From Campylobacter curvus (GTDB lineage: Bacteria > Campylobacterota > Campylobacteria > Campylobacterales > Campylobacteraceae): a stretch of DNA of 64,000 nt. A program made the position numbers and the translations under genes. The notes below the pieces were generated by a model. It did not search any database and was not told where the DNA came from. It saw only the letters and a list, made by a program, of their open reading frames with translations. The stretch lies in NCBI RefSeq assembly GCF_013372125.1, contig NZ_CP053826.1, positions 1,364,001-1,428,000 of the forward strand. The letters are read 5' to 3'. The stretch's first letter is position 1; each line of letters begins with the position of its first letter. Of this stretch, positions 55,758 to 64,000 are shown piece after piece.

Positions 55758-57458
55758 CTACCTTAGATCGTTTTGAATACTGCAAGCACCCTGGATATAT
55801 CTCTTTGCAAAACCAGGCTCGAAGCTGTCAGAGATCATACCCATGTTGTCAAGCAGCCTAAATTTCGCATAAAGCAGCGCCGTTTCGGTATTTATTATCT
55901 CTTTTAGCGCGGTATTGTATTCGCTCTCTGCATCGAGCAAATTTATAAGGTCGCGGCGGCCTATCCTAAATTCGTCCTGATATGCGTCCAGCGTCGCTTT
56001 AGCGTATTCGACGTGCTGATTTAAGTAGCTCATTTTTTCCTGTTCTAAAGTGTAGTTTTGCCACGAAAATTCCAAAGACTCTCTAAGCTCTCTTAAGAGA
56101 TTGTCCAAAGTTTGCTGCTCTTGTTGCACTGCCAGTCTGCTTTTTTCTTTATCTAGCTTGTCGTTTCCTTTGTTATAAAGGTTGTAGTTTAGCCTCACGA
56201 GCGCATCGAAAGTCTGCTCCTCGTAATTATCATAAAGCACGTTCGTGTGATCGTATCCGCCAGATACTACCAAATCGACCTTTGGTAAAAACGGCGCATT
56301 TTTCTCTTTTACCACCGACTCGGCCATTGCGATGTTTGATCGCTGCACCAATAAAGACGGGTTACAAAGCATCGCTTTATCATAAACGGCTTGTTTTGTC
56401 GCAGGTAAAGGAAGCGTGAAATCAGGCATTATCAAATTTTTAGCCTCTACCTTTTTGCCATATAGCTTTTCAAACGTAGAGAGCGCATCCTCGTAATTAT
56501 TTTTTGCAGCCACATAGTTTGACTGAGCCAAGGTGTAGCGAGAGCCGGCCTGACGCTGCTCGGAGACTATACCGTATCCTGACTGCGCCCTGTCTTTGAT
56601 CTGATCGAAAATTTCTTGATGATTTTTGACGTTTTGCTCTTCTACCTCTAAAATTTTCTTGGTTTTTATGACTTCCAGATACGCATTAGTCATGCTTAAA
56701 GACAGCCTATCGGCAGCCTGAGCCACGCTGTAAGCAGCCGAGTCCATGCGAGCGCTTTGAGAATTTATCCTGTTTTTATCTGCGCCGCCGTTATATAAAT
56801 TTTCGACTAAAGTCAAAGTAGCGCCAGACACCCTGCCGTCGCCTTTTTGTGTCGTTATGCCGTTATCAAGGCGTTTTCTCTCGTATCCCACGCGACCTGA
56901 AGCGTCTAGTGTCGGATAGTAAGCGTTTTTAGCCATATTTAGGTCTTTGCCCACTTGTAGATAGTTAAATTCGACCGCTTTTAAATTTGGATTTTCGTTC
57001 AAAACGGACCTTACGACATCGTTTAGGGCCAAAATACTATCGTCACTCTTTTGTGCAGGCGCTTGATCCGGCTTTGCCATCGCTTGCTCGATGCCGACTT
57101 TGGTATCGCCGGTGCTATTTGCAATAGAATTTTCATTTGTAGTTTGATTATCTTTGCGTTTCATGAACGCATCTTTATATCCCGACGCGTCTCTTACCTT
57201 GCCTAGTAGCTCGTTAGCCTGCGCGGCGGAGACTGGCGTAGTATCGACATAGACGAATTTTCGTCCGTTTAGATCGTAGCTTCCCACACTTAGCCTGGAG
57301 TCTTGCGAAATTTTATCGCTTATCTCTTTTACTACGTTGTTTACTCTGTTTTGATCGCCGTTTTGGCTAAACGTAGCGACGAAGATCCTATAAGACATAT
57401 CCTGTGCGGACAACACCATAGCGGCCGTAAGAGCGCTGATTGCAAACATTTTTTTCAT
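55758..57458 (-). CDS. TolC-family outer-membrane protein with N-terminal SPOR-like domain (LapE-like)
   Basis: A 566-residue outer-membrane channel. After a signal peptide (FAISALTAAMVLSAQ), residues about 20-95 look like a SPOR-type fold (MSYRIFVATFSQNGDQNRVN, then GRKFVYVDTTPVSAAQANEL), a sequence that binds peptidoglycan in other proteins. From about residue 145 the TolC repeat pattern follows: ALNDVVRSVLNENPNLKAVE, LTLVENLYNGGADKNRI, long helices, and the second repeat with VRLNYNLYNKGNDKLDKEKS. It is the first gene of the secretion operon; promoter at 57514-57519. SPOR-TolC fusion is unusual for type I secretion channels I know. Confidence 0.85.
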   Translation of the reverse strand: MKKMFAISALTAAMVLSAQDMSYRIFVATFSQNGDQNRVNNVVKEISDKISQDSRLSVGSYDLNGRKFVYVDTTPVSAAQANELLGKVRDASGYKDAFMKRKDNQTTNENSIANSTGDTKVGIEQAMAKPDQAPAQKSDDSILALNDVVRSVLNENPNLKAVEFNYLQVGKDLNMAKNAYYPTLDASGRVGYERKRLDNGITTQKGDGRVSGATLTLVENLYNGGADKNRINSQSARMDSAAYSVAQAADRLSLSMTNAYLEVIKTKKILEVEEQNVKNHQEIFDQIKDRAQSGYGIVSEQRQAGSRYTLAQSNYVAAKNNYEDALSTFEKLYGKKVEAKNLIMPDFTLPLPATKQAVYDKAMLCNPSLLVQRSNIAMAESVVKEKNAPFLPKVDLVVSGGYDHTNVLYDNYEEQTFDALVRLNYNLYNKGNDKLDKEKSRLAVQQEQQTLDNLLRELRESLEFSWQNYTLEQEKMSYLNQHVEYAKATLDAYQDEFRIGRRDLINLLDAESEYNTALKEIINTETALLYAKFRLLDNMGMISDSFEPGFAKRYIQGACSIQNDLR

Positions 57459-57513
57459 CGTAAAATCCTTTTTATTTTGGCTCGATAAAACACGTCGTTT
57501 CTATGAGCCGTTT

Positions 57514-57519
57514 ATTATA
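57514..57519 (-). promoter_or_regulatory. -10 box of the type I secretion operon
   Basis: On the minus strand TTATGTATAATAAACG gives TATAAT about 55 bases before the TolC-like ATG. No other promoter of this quality is seen within the eight-gene operon. Confidence 0.6.
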
Positions 57520-57565
57520 CATAAAAGAGAATTAAACGTTTTTTAAATAATCTGTAACCTAAAAT

Positions 57566-58927
57566 TTAAATCGTTTTTGAGTAGCGCCTCAAATTTTCAG
57601 GAATTTTTTGCAAATACTCGTCAAAGCACATCGCGATATTGCGTATGATGAGCGTTCCCGTCTCATTTACACTGATCTTTTCAGGAGTAATCTTTACAAA
57701 ATCCTTCAGCTCTTCAAGCTGTTTTAGCTCGCTTTTAAAATGTTCGAAAAATTTCACGCCAAATTCGGCCTCGACCGCCTTTATATCGAGTGCAAAGTTA
57801 CTCATCAGACTCATTATCACGGTCTTTCTGAGCAAGTCCTCATCGCTTAGATAAATACCTTTTGCATAAGGCAAAATCCCGCTATCAAGCGCGGCTTCAT
57901 ACTGATCCATATCTTTGAAATTTTGCGCGTAATGGCGTTTGCACTCGCCGATACTAGTCACGCCGATACCTATCAGATCGGCTCCACCCTTTGTCGTGTA
58001 GCCTTGGAAATTCCTATGCAGCGTGCCATTTGCAAGTGCGGCAAAAAGCTCGTCGTTTGGCTTTGCGAAGTGATCCATCCCTATCATCTTGTAGCCGTTT
58101 TTCGTCAAAAATTCCGCCGTATATTTTAAAATTTCAAGCTTTACCTGCGGGCTTGGTAGCGTCGTTTCGTCAAATTTACGCATAGATTTTTTTATCCACG
58201 GCACGTGAGCGTAGTTAAAGATCGCAAGACGGTCCGGATCGAGCGTGAGGGCAAGCTCTAATGTGTGCTTGAAGCTATCCAAACTCTGATAAGGCAAGCC
58301 GTAAATGAGGTCCATATTTACCGAGTTTATGCCCTTTTTACGCGCTAAATTCACCGCATTTTGCGTGATCTCGTATGGCTGGATACGGTGGATCTCTTTT
58401 TGAACCTTCTCATCAAAGTCCTGCACGCCGTAGCTCACGCGGTTAAAGCCGTGAGAGACCAGCACGTCAAGCTGCGCTTCGTTTAAAAACCTGGGATCGA
58501 TCTCACAGCTTACTTCGGCGTTTGGCAAGAAATTTTGAAATTTCGCCTTTATAAGGCGAATGATCCTGTCAAGCTGAGTGGCATCGTAAAATGTCGGAGT
58601 GCCGCCACCAAAGTGCATTTGCAGCACGGGCACGCTAGTATCCAGATGTGCGCTTAAAATTTCAAGCTCCTTTTCAAGGTAACCGATATATCGCTCTTTG
58701 CGGTCGTCTTTGCTCGTGTAGATCACGTTACAGCCGCAAAAATAGCACGCACTCCTGCAAAATGGCAAGTGCAGATAAAGCGAGAGAGGGCGGCTTTTAT
58801 CGCGATTTTTAAGCTCGTTTACGTAGTCCTCGTAGCTAAATTTATCGCTAAACTCTGGCGCAGTAGGATAGCTCGTGTAGCGCGGTCCCGGACGCGAATA
58901 CTTCACATAAGCGCTAAAATCAATCAT
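57566..58927 (-). CDS. hemN: Oxygen-independent coproporphyrinogen III oxidase HemN
   Basis: A 453-residue radical SAM enzyme making protoporphyrinogen IX under low oxygen. The [4Fe-4S] motif reads [12 protein letters not shown] (CX3CX2CxC) near residue 57, followed by [17 protein letters not shown]. The N-terminal [18 protein letters not shown] is the HemN signature. I chose ATG 58927, which overlaps the UPF0763 stop, over the upstream in-frame codons. Co-transcribed with hemB, giving two heme steps in one operon, matched to the needs of the cytochrome-rich respiration of this organism. Confidence 0.95.
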   Translation of the reverse strand: MIDFSAYVKYSRPGPRYTSYPTAPEFSDKFSYEDYVNELKNRDKSRPLSLYLHLPFCRSACYFCGCNVIYTSKDDRKERYIGYLEKELEILSAHLDTSVPVLQMHFGGGTPTFYDATQLDRIIRLIKAKFQNFLPNAEVSCEIDPRFLNEAQLDVLVSHGFNRVSYGVQDFDEKVQKEIHRIQPYEITQNAVNLARKKGINSVNMDLIYGLPYQSLDSFKHTLELALTLDPDRLAIFNYAHVPWIKKSMRKFDETTLPSPQVKLEILKYTAEFLTKNGYKMIGMDHFAKPNDELFAALANGTLHRNFQGYTTKGGADLIGIGVTSIGECKRHYAQNFKDMDQYEAALDSGILPYAKGIYLSDEDLLRKTVIMSLMSNFALDIKAVEAEFGVKFFEHFKSELKQLEELKDFVKITPEKISVNETGTLIIRNIAMCFDEYLQKIPENLRRYSKTI

Positions 58928-59444
58928 TTGCCCTGCTCCTTGCAAACTGCATCATCTCTTTGATATTTACAAACAAATTCGGATGCTCTTTTTTTATATT
59001 TTTGACGAGCTGGTCGAGGTCGATGTTGAAATTTTTATTTTTCTGCTCGGCGGCGATCTTTTTTATCTCGTCCATCGCAACGACCCAAACATCGCTAAAA
59101 TCGACCGGAACGTTTTGCCAGATCGTCTTTTCCAGCCGCAGGTCGAAATTTTCCTTTTGTGCCGCGCGATAAGCCTCTATAAGCGCCGAGAGCGACTTTA
59201 TCGAAACCATCGTGTGTAAATTTTGATGCTCATCTATGCCAAACCAAGGCTCCATGCCGTCCCACGAGCCACTTTTTAGGCTCAGGACGTGCTCGTTTGG
59301 ATTTTGCGTAGGAACGATCTCAAATATCGTCCTCTCATCGTCCTTTAGCCCCAAACTACTGCTGATCTCGTCTATTTTTTCATAGGCTTTTTCATTTTTT
59401 TCTTCACTCATTTTCATCTCGTTTTTAAATTTATCTTTTGTCAT
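58920..59444 (-). CDS. UPF0763 (DUF2603) family protein
   Basis: A 174-residue protein conserved in Campylobacter, annotated UPF0763. It starts in the argF end (14-base overlap) and ends overlapping hemN. Landmarks include [20 protein letters not shown] in the middle and [20 protein letters not shown] at the C-terminus. The true start could be an internal Met (residues 10 or 12). No signal or membrane segment. Function unestablished; tight placement between argF and hemN suggests only transcriptional linkage. Confidence 0.85.
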   Translation of the reverse strand: MTKDKFKNEMKMSEEKNEKAYEKIDEISSSLGLKDDERTIFEIVPTQNPNEHVLSLKSGSWDGMEPWFGIDEHQNLHTMVSIKSLSALIEAYRAAQKENFDLRLEKTIWQNVPVDFSDVWVVAMDEIKKIAAEQKNKNFNIDLDQLVKNIKKEHPNLFVNIKEMMQFARSRAND

Positions 59445-60345
59445 TTAGCCAGACCATCACGCCCTTTTGTGCGTGCAGGCGGTTCTGCGCCTCTGCAAAA
59501 ATCTCATCCGCATGCGCTTCAAGCACCGCTTCGCTCACTTCATATCCGCGATACGCTGGCAAGCAGTGCAAAAATAGCGCGTTTTTAGCGGCTAAGCTCA
59601 TCAAATTTTCATCGACGCAAAAGCCCGCAAATTCGCGCAAGCGTTTTTCTTTTTCACCCTCTTGCCCCATCGACACCCACGTATCTGTCGTCACCACGTC
59701 CGCGCCGGCTACCGCCTCTTTTGGCTCGTTTGAGAGGTAAATTTTAGCTCCTGAAATTTTAGCGTTTTGTTGCGCTTTTTCTAAAATTTTAGTGTCCGGT
59801 TCGTAGCTCTTTGGCGTGGCGATACGAAGCTCGAGCCCAAGCTTGCTGGCTAACATCAGCCATGAGTGCGCCATGTTGTTACCGTCTCCGATGTAAGCGA
59901 CCTTCTCGCCGCTTCCACGTTCCCTCATCGTCAGATAGTCCGCCATGAGCTGCACGGGATGAAATTTATCGCTCAACCCGTTTATGACGGGATTTTGGCT
60001 AAATTTTGCAAATTCTTCTAGCGTCTCGTGGCGATTGACGCGCAGCATCGCCATGTCGCACATAGAGCTTATCACGCGTGCGGTGTCCTTTATCGGCTCA
60101 CCGCGTCCGATTTGCAGGTCGTTTGCGCTTAGAAATAGCGCGTGCCCGCCCAGCTGATACATTCCTACTTCAAAGCTCACGCGCGTCCTGGTCGAGCTTT
60201 TCTCAAATATCATCGCCAGCGTTTGATCCTTTAAATACGGCTTAAATTCCCGCGCTTTCGCCTCTTTTTTTATCTCGCGCGCTAAATTTATCATCTGCAA
60301 AATTTCATCTTTGCTAAAATCATCAAGCGTCAAAAAATGTCTCAT
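59431..60345 (-). CDS. argF: Ornithine carbamoyltransferase
   Basis: A 304-residue cytoplasmic enzyme making citrulline from ornithine and carbamoyl phosphate in arginine synthesis. Carbamoyl phosphate-binding STRTR (residue 52 region), HPVQ (about 133) and the ornithine-side HCLPAYRG (about 270) are all present. Length is family normal. It follows hemB by 25 bases. No ArgR-type site is obvious. Confidence 0.96.
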   Translation of the reverse strand: MRHFLTLDDFSKDEILQMINLAREIKKEAKAREFKPYLKDQTLAMIFEKSSTRTRVSFEVGMYQLGGHALFLSANDLQIGRGEPIKDTARVISSMCDMAMLRVNRHETLEEFAKFSQNPVINGLSDKFHPVQLMADYLTMRERGSGEKVAYIGDGNNMAHSWLMLASKLGLELRIATPKSYEPDTKILEKAQQNAKISGAKIYLSNEPKEAVAGADVVTTDTWVSMGQEGEKEKRLREFAGFCVDENLMSLAAKNALFLHCLPAYRGYEVSEAVLEAHADEIFAEAQNRLHAQKGVMVWLNDKR

Positions 60346-60370
60346 TTTATTCCTTAAATTTAGGCTAAAT

Positions 60371-61348
60371 TTAAAAATTTCGCCTCAAAATTTCTGCCGC
60401 CTCTTTGGCGTGATAGCTGATGATGATGTCCGCTCCTGCGCGTTTAAAGCCCACGAGCGTCTCCATCATCACGCGCTCATAGTCGATGACGCCGGCTTTT
60501 GCGCCCGCTTTTAAAAGTGCGTATTCGCCGCTCACGTTATACGCGCATATCGGTAGCCTCGTCGCCTCTCGCAGCTCTCTTATGATGTCAAGGTATGCTA
60601 ACGCGGGCTTTACCATCAAAATATCCGCCCCCTGTGCCTCGTCTTCTAGGCTCTCGCTCACGGCTTCCAGGCGGTTTGCACTATCCATCTGATAGCTCCT
60701 GCGGTCGCCAAAGCTAGGCGCACTCTCCGCCACATCGCGAAAAGGCCCGTAGTAAGCCGACGCAAATTTCGTCGAATACGCCATTATCGGCAAATTTTCA
60801 AAGCCGTTCTCGTCAAGCGTACCGCGAAGCGTGGCGATGATACCGTCCATCATGCCGCTTGGCGCTATCATATCCGCGCCGTTTTTAGCATGCACGAGAG
60901 CCTGTGCGGCGGAGATTTCCAGTGTCGCGTCATTATCGACCGTCTGATGGACGTGATCTAGGATGCCGCAGTGTCCGTGATCGGTGTATTCGCAAAAGCA
61001 CAGATCGGTCACGACTAGCAAATTTGGAAATTTATCCTTTATCGCTCGAAGCGTGACGGCGATTATGCCCTCATCGCTCAAAGCATCACTGCCGACGCTA
61101 TCTTTCACGCTTGGTATGCCAAATAAAATCACCGCTTTTATGCCTAAATTTATGACCGTCGCGCACTCTTTTAAAATTTTATCCACGCTCATCTGAAAGA
61201 CGCCAGGCATCGAGGCGATCTCCTTTTTCACACCCTTGCCCTCCACGACAAAAAGCGGGTAGATGAAGTCGTTCGCACTAAGGTTCGTCTCTCGCACCAA
61301 GTCCCTAAACAGCGGATTTATCCTAAGTCTTCTAAAACGTTTAAACAT
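60371..61348 (-). CDS. hemB: Porphobilinogen synthase (delta-aminolevulinate dehydratase)
   Basis: A 325-residue enzyme joining two 5-aminolevulinate molecules in heme synthesis. The active-site lysines are in YSTKFAS (about residue 195) and the [10 protein letters not shown] Schiff-base region (about 247). The zinc-site triad Cys residues are partly present ([13 protein letters not shown]), consistent with a Zn-dependent HemB. It is the first gene of the hemB-argF-UPF0763-hemN run and is divergent from ribA, the two starts being 61 bases apart. Confidence 0.96.
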   Translation of the reverse strand: MFKRFRRLRINPLFRDLVRETNLSANDFIYPLFVVEGKGVKKEIASMPGVFQMSVDKILKECATVINLGIKAVILFGIPSVKDSVGSDALSDEGIIAVTLRAIKDKFPNLLVVTDLCFCEYTDHGHCGILDHVHQTVDNDATLEISAAQALVHAKNGADMIAPSGMMDGIIATLRGTLDENGFENLPIMAYSTKFASAYYGPFRDVAESAPSFGDRRSYQMDSANRLEAVSESLEDEAQGADILMVKPALAYLDIIRELREATRLPICAYNVSGEYALLKAGAKAGVIDYERVMMETLVGFKRAGADIIISYHAKEAAEILRRNF

Positions 61349-61409
61349 ATTTTTGCCTTTACTTTGCTACAATTTTGCCTTAGTGTATCATATTAGGAGT
61401 TAAAAATTT

Positions 61410-61979
61410 ATGAATATAAACCTTTCGAGCGAGGCGCACCTGCCTTCGCGTTTCGGGATGTTTGAGATAAAGGCGTTCAAAGAGGGCGAAAAGGAGCATT
61501 TGGCGATATTTAAAAGACCCTTTGACGAGGTCGTAAATGTCCGCATCCACTCCGAGTGCCTCACGGGCGATGCCATCGGTAGCCTAAAATGCGACTGCCG
61601 CGACCAGCTCGAAGCCAGCCTAAAATACATCGAGGAGCACGGCGGCATGGTCATCTACCTGCGCCAAGAGGGGCGAAATATCGGACTTTTAAACAAAGTA
61701 AACGCCTATCATCTCCAAGACAGCGGGCTTGACACGATCGAGGCGAACCATCAGCTGGGCTTTAAAGCCGACGAGCGCACATACGAGATCGTGGATTTTA
61801 TCTTAAAGCATTTTGGCATCACGAAGATAAATTTACTCACGAACAATCCGCAAAAGCTAATGGGCTTAAAATGCGTGCAGATCGTCTCTCGCGTGCCTAT
61901 CGTGATACATGCAAATAAATTTAACGAGGGCTACTTGAAAGTCAAAAAAGAGCAAATGGGGCATATGCTCGATGATTGA
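61410..61979 (+). CDS. ribA: GTP cyclohydrolase II
   Basis: A 189-residue enzyme of riboflavin synthesis that opens GTP. The zinc site [17 protein letters not shown] (Cys residues about 51, 62 and 64), and the catalytic [18 protein letters not shown] (Arg and Tyr) are intact. It is a standalone RibA without a RibB domain. The start has TAGGAG upstream and the 3' end overlaps rsmG by 8 bases. First gene of a five-gene plus-strand operon. Confidence 0.95.
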   Translation: MNINLSSEAHLPSRFGMFEIKAFKEGEKEHLAIFKRPFDEVVNVRIHSECLTGDAIGSLKCDCRDQLEASLKYIEEHGGMVIYLRQEGRNIGLLNKVNAYHLQDSGLDTIEANHQLGFKADERTYEIVDFILKHFGITKINLLTNNPQKLMGLKCVQIVSRVPIVIHANKFNEGYLKVKKEQMGHMLDD

Positions 61980-62532
61980 GATCCCAAGCGATTTTAGCGA
62001 GCAAACGGCGAAATTTACGCAAATTTTGGCTAAATTTAACCGCGTGCATAGCCTGACAAATTATAAAAATTTTGATGAGCAAATAAGCGACAGCATTAAG
62101 CCGCTTGTTTGGCTAAAATTTTACCCAAAAACGGCGATCGATGTTGGCAGCGGGGCGGGATTTCCCGCGATATTTTTAGCGATGATTTTAAAGGATTGCC
62201 AGTGGTGGCTTTTTGAGCCAAATGCGAAAAAATCATCATTTTTAAGCTACATAAAAGCCGAACTAAATTTGCAAAACGTGAATATAAAAAGCTGCAAGAT
62301 CGAGGCGTGCAAGCCCTTTGTAGCCCAGCTTATCACCAGTCGCGCGCTGATGAAGACAAAAGAGCTGCTTAAAATTTGCCGCGGATTTTATGACGATGAG
62401 ACGCAAATTTTACTCTACAAAGGAAGCAGCGTAGAGAGCGAGCTAGGCGGTCTTGACGCGCAAATTTACGGCGTCAAAAATAGAAATTATGTATTTTTAA
62501 ATGTAAAACGAGGCTGGAAAGAAAATGAGTAA
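61972..62532 (+). CDS. rsmG: 16S rRNA (guanine-N7) methyltransferase RsmG
   Basis: A 186-residue SAM-dependent enzyme methylating G527 of 16S rRNA. The SAM-binding [18 protein letters not shown] and later [16 protein letters not shown] and [17 protein letters not shown] are family typical. Loss of RsmG gives low-level streptomycin resistance in other bacteria. Overlaps both neighbours by 8 bases (ribA, the small membrane gene), so it is translationally coupled. Confidence 0.93.
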   Translation: MIEIPSDFSEQTAKFTQILAKFNRVHSLTNYKNFDEQISDSIKPLVWLKFYPKTAIDVGSGAGFPAIFLAMILKDCQWWLFEPNAKKSSFLSYIKAELNLQNVNIKSCKIEACKPFVAQLITSRALMKTKELLKICRGFYDDETQILLYKGSSVESELGGLDAQIYGVKNRNYVFLNVKRGWKENE

Positions 62533-62725
62533 AATTTTAATATTTTTGGCTATTTTGCTAGCCATTTATATCGTGTTTTTTAAAATGAAAAAGCGCGGCG
62601 ATAAAGAGGCGCAAAATTTTGTAGAATGCGCCAAGTGCGGCACTTTCGTCGATATGAAAGAGACCGTTTTAAGTAGCGGCAGATATATCTGTAAAGAGTG
62701 CATAAAGGATGAGCGATGCAGCTGA
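62525..62725 (+). CDS. Small membrane protein with a zinc-ribbon (PP0621 type)
   Basis: A 66-residue protein: an N-terminal membrane helix ([16 protein letters not shown]) and a cytoplasmic zinc ribbon [14 protein letters not shown] ... [12 protein letters not shown] with two CxxC pairs. The layout fits the PP0621 family, of unknown function. It overlaps rsmG by 8 bases and the next gene by 10. Suggests a small metal-binding membrane helper. Confidence 0.75.
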   Translation: MSKILIFLAILLAIYIVFFKMKKRGDKEAQNFVECAKCGTFVDMKETVLSSGRYICKECIKDERCS

Positions 62726-63090
62726 TCGGTCACTGGCTAGTGCCCTACGAGCCCTTATTTTGGGTGCAATCCAAAAACGAAATTTCAAACGAGAGGCAAA
62801 ATTTATTTAAATACGACGAGGACGCGATAGGACGCGCAAAGGAGCTAAACGCCGAATTTAGCGTCATTTGCCACTATGTGAGCGAGGCCATCATCGCAAA
62901 CGCAGCAGGAGCGAAATTTATCGTTTGCAGCACCCACGAAGCCAAAGAGATCGCGGATCTAGCGCAGTTTTATCTCTTTGACAGCAAAATAGCCTGCGTG
63001 ATAAAAAGCGAGGACGAGCTTGAAAATTTGGCTAAATTTGGCGTAGATGCCGCGATATTCAGACAAGGCATCATCGGTGGAAATTTTTAA
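62716..63090 (+). CDS. Conserved hypothetical protein
   Basis: A 124-residue soluble protein without membrane segment or signal. It reads [19 protein letters not shown] at the start and ends VDAAIFRQGIIGGNF. I recall similar Campylobacter proteins of this length but no function. The overall alpha/beta alternation, with Ala-rich helix CHYVSEAIIANAAGAKFIV and two strand-helix units, suggests a Rossmann-like fold. It overlaps both neighbours, so is translated as part of the ribA operon. Confidence 0.68.
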   Translation: MQLIGHWLVPYEPLFWVQSKNEISNERQNLFKYDEDAIGRAKELNAEFSVICHYVSEAIIANAAGAKFIVCSTHEAKEIADLAQFYLFDSKIACVIKSEDELENLAKFGVDAAIFRQGIIGGNF

Positions 63091-63942
63091 GACCTGTTTT
63101 TTGATGGTCGTTTTGATGCTGCTTTTTATCTTTGTAGGTGGCTATGTCGGCGGTCAGCAGGGTATGGTTATTGCCTTTTTAGTCGCACTTGGAATGAATT
63201 TTTTCTCATATTTTTTCTCCGACAAGCTCGTGCTAAAACGCTACAACGCCGTAGAGGTCAGCGAAAAAAATGCAAAAGGACTTTACGCGATAGTGCGTAG
63301 GTTGAGCCAAAATGCGGGTCTGCCGATGCCAAAAATATACATAATCCCCGAGCGAGCACCAAACGCCTTTGCCACGGGTCGCAACCCCAGCCACGCCGCA
63401 GTCGCCGTCACGGAGGGGCTTTTAAATCTGCTTAACGAAAACGAGATCGAGGGTGTGCTGGCTCATGAGCTAAGCCACGTGCGCCACTACGACATCCTCA
63501 CGGGCTCGATAGCCGCGGTGATGGCCGGAGCTATCGCGATGCTGGCAAATTTCGCAAAATTCGGCGCGGCTTCAGGCTCAAACCGCAACACACAAAAGGG
63601 CAACGCGGCCATAATGCTGATAATCGCACTCATAATGCCACTAGCTGCCACGATCATACAAATGGCGATATCCAGAGAGCGAGAATACAAAGCCGATAAA
63701 GGCGCAGCGCTACTGACAGGGCATCCCGAGTAGCTAGAAAGCGCCCTAAATAAGCTCGAAAACTACTCGAATTCATACACGATGCAAAACGCCTCGCCGC
63801 AAAGCGCGCATATGTTTATCATTAATCCCTTTGGCGGCATCAAAAATACACTAAGCACACTCTTTCGCACGCATCCTATCCTAGCACGAACGATCGTATA
63901 GCCGAGCTAAGAAAGATAGAAGCGCAGCTTAAAAATCGATGA
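63077..63942 (+). pseudogene. htpX: HtpX-family membrane zinc metalloprotease, broken by nonsense and a 5-bp duplication
   Basis: A GTG at 63077 (reads EIFKTCFLMVVLMLLFIF) opens a frame with two N-terminal membrane helices, the zinc site LAHELSHVRHYDILTG, then further helices and the EREYKADKGAALLTGHPE motif, the third zinc ligand being Glu in EREYKAD. A TAG at 63731-63733 stops translation where the family normally has a Trp or similar. In the same frame the rest is readable ([37 protein letters not shown]), then a tandem ATCCT-ATCCT (63873-63882) shifts the frame; with the duplicate removed it continues [19 protein letters not shown] to TGA at 63942. Two independent lesions point to a true pseudogene. 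Confidence 0.85.
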
Positions 63943-64000
63943 TTTGCGGCTAAATTTAGCTTTTTAGCAAACAAAAGCGCCTAAGGGAAATCAAAATTTG
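63943..64000. other. Window end, nothing identified
   Basis: Fifty-eight bases after the htpX remnant; no gene or signal can be supported. Confidence 0.3.

Overview
The window is chromosomal DNA from a member of the Campylobacterota, most likely a moderately GC-rich Campylobacter of the curvus/rectus/showae/concisus type. This is inferred from the typical 'AAATTT/AAAATTT'-rich codon use, a Campylobacter-type major porin, a UPF0763 (DUF2603) gene, a CcsBA fusion for cytochrome c maturation, an IspDF fusion, an HP1021/Cj1608-type orphan regulator next to ispDF, and the order tRNA cluster-tuf-rpmG-tRNA-Trp-secE-nusG-rplKAJL-rpoBC. No rRNA operon, CRISPR array, prophage or complete insertion sequence was seen.

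Layout. 1-4050 (minus): menaquinone gene mqnE, a purine permease, a phosphoribosyltransferase and a truncated polytopic glycosyltransferase-like gene. 4168-9187 (plus): a GlnD-like protein, glmS and a DUF4272 gene. 9188-12650: small accessory genes, a mobile-element-like repeat, a DJ-1-like protein, dapD and a DUF2628 gene split by an in-frame stop. 12650-18903: mrp-thiC (minus), then ispDF-orphan regulator-ATP-sulfurylase-like-pgpA (plus, overlapping or closely packed). 19157-26627 (minus): cytochrome c maturation (ccsBA), a cytochrome c, the major porin, a lipoprotein, a flagellar-neighbourhood-type hypothetical and dps. 27130-47357 (minus): translation and transcription machinery (tRNA-Arg, fusA, rpsG, rpsL, then iadA-nhaC and doxX, then rpoC, rpoB, rplL, rplJ, rplA, rplK, nusG, secE, tRNA-Trp, rpmG, tuf and four tRNAs). 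47514-57519: a small coiled-coil membrane protein facing an eight-gene type I secretion/adhesin-control operon. 57566-61348 (minus): hemN-UPF0763-argF-hemB. 61410-63942 (plus): ribA-rsmG-two small genes-htpX, the last broken by two lesions.

The most interesting system is the tightly packed minus-strand operon 57458->47730. It holds a TolC-like outer-membrane protein with an extra N-terminal SPOR-like segment, a LapG-type cysteine protease, a LapD-type receptor with degenerate GGDEF and EAL domains, a LapB-type ABC exporter, an HlyD-type adaptor, a 172-residue unknown, a LuxR-type regulator with a weak receiver, and a second, divergent LapG-like protease. By analogy with the Pseudomonas Lap pathway this is a c-di-GMP-gated release or retention switch for a large secreted adhesin. 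The adhesin itself is not in the window, and two proteases plus an in-operon regulator depart from the standard Lap layout.

Other points: a MITE-like repeat family with imperfect terminal inverted repeats (about 9404-9589 and 26730-26936, plus a diverged relative near 18997-19140); two genes carrying nonsense or frameshift lesions (DUF2628 gene, htpX); several enzyme homologues missing textbook catalytic residues (GlnD nucleotidyltransferase domain, DJ-1/PfpI protein, ATP-sulfurylase-like protein, orphan response regulator); and a 20-bp near-perfect inverted repeat upstream of dps.
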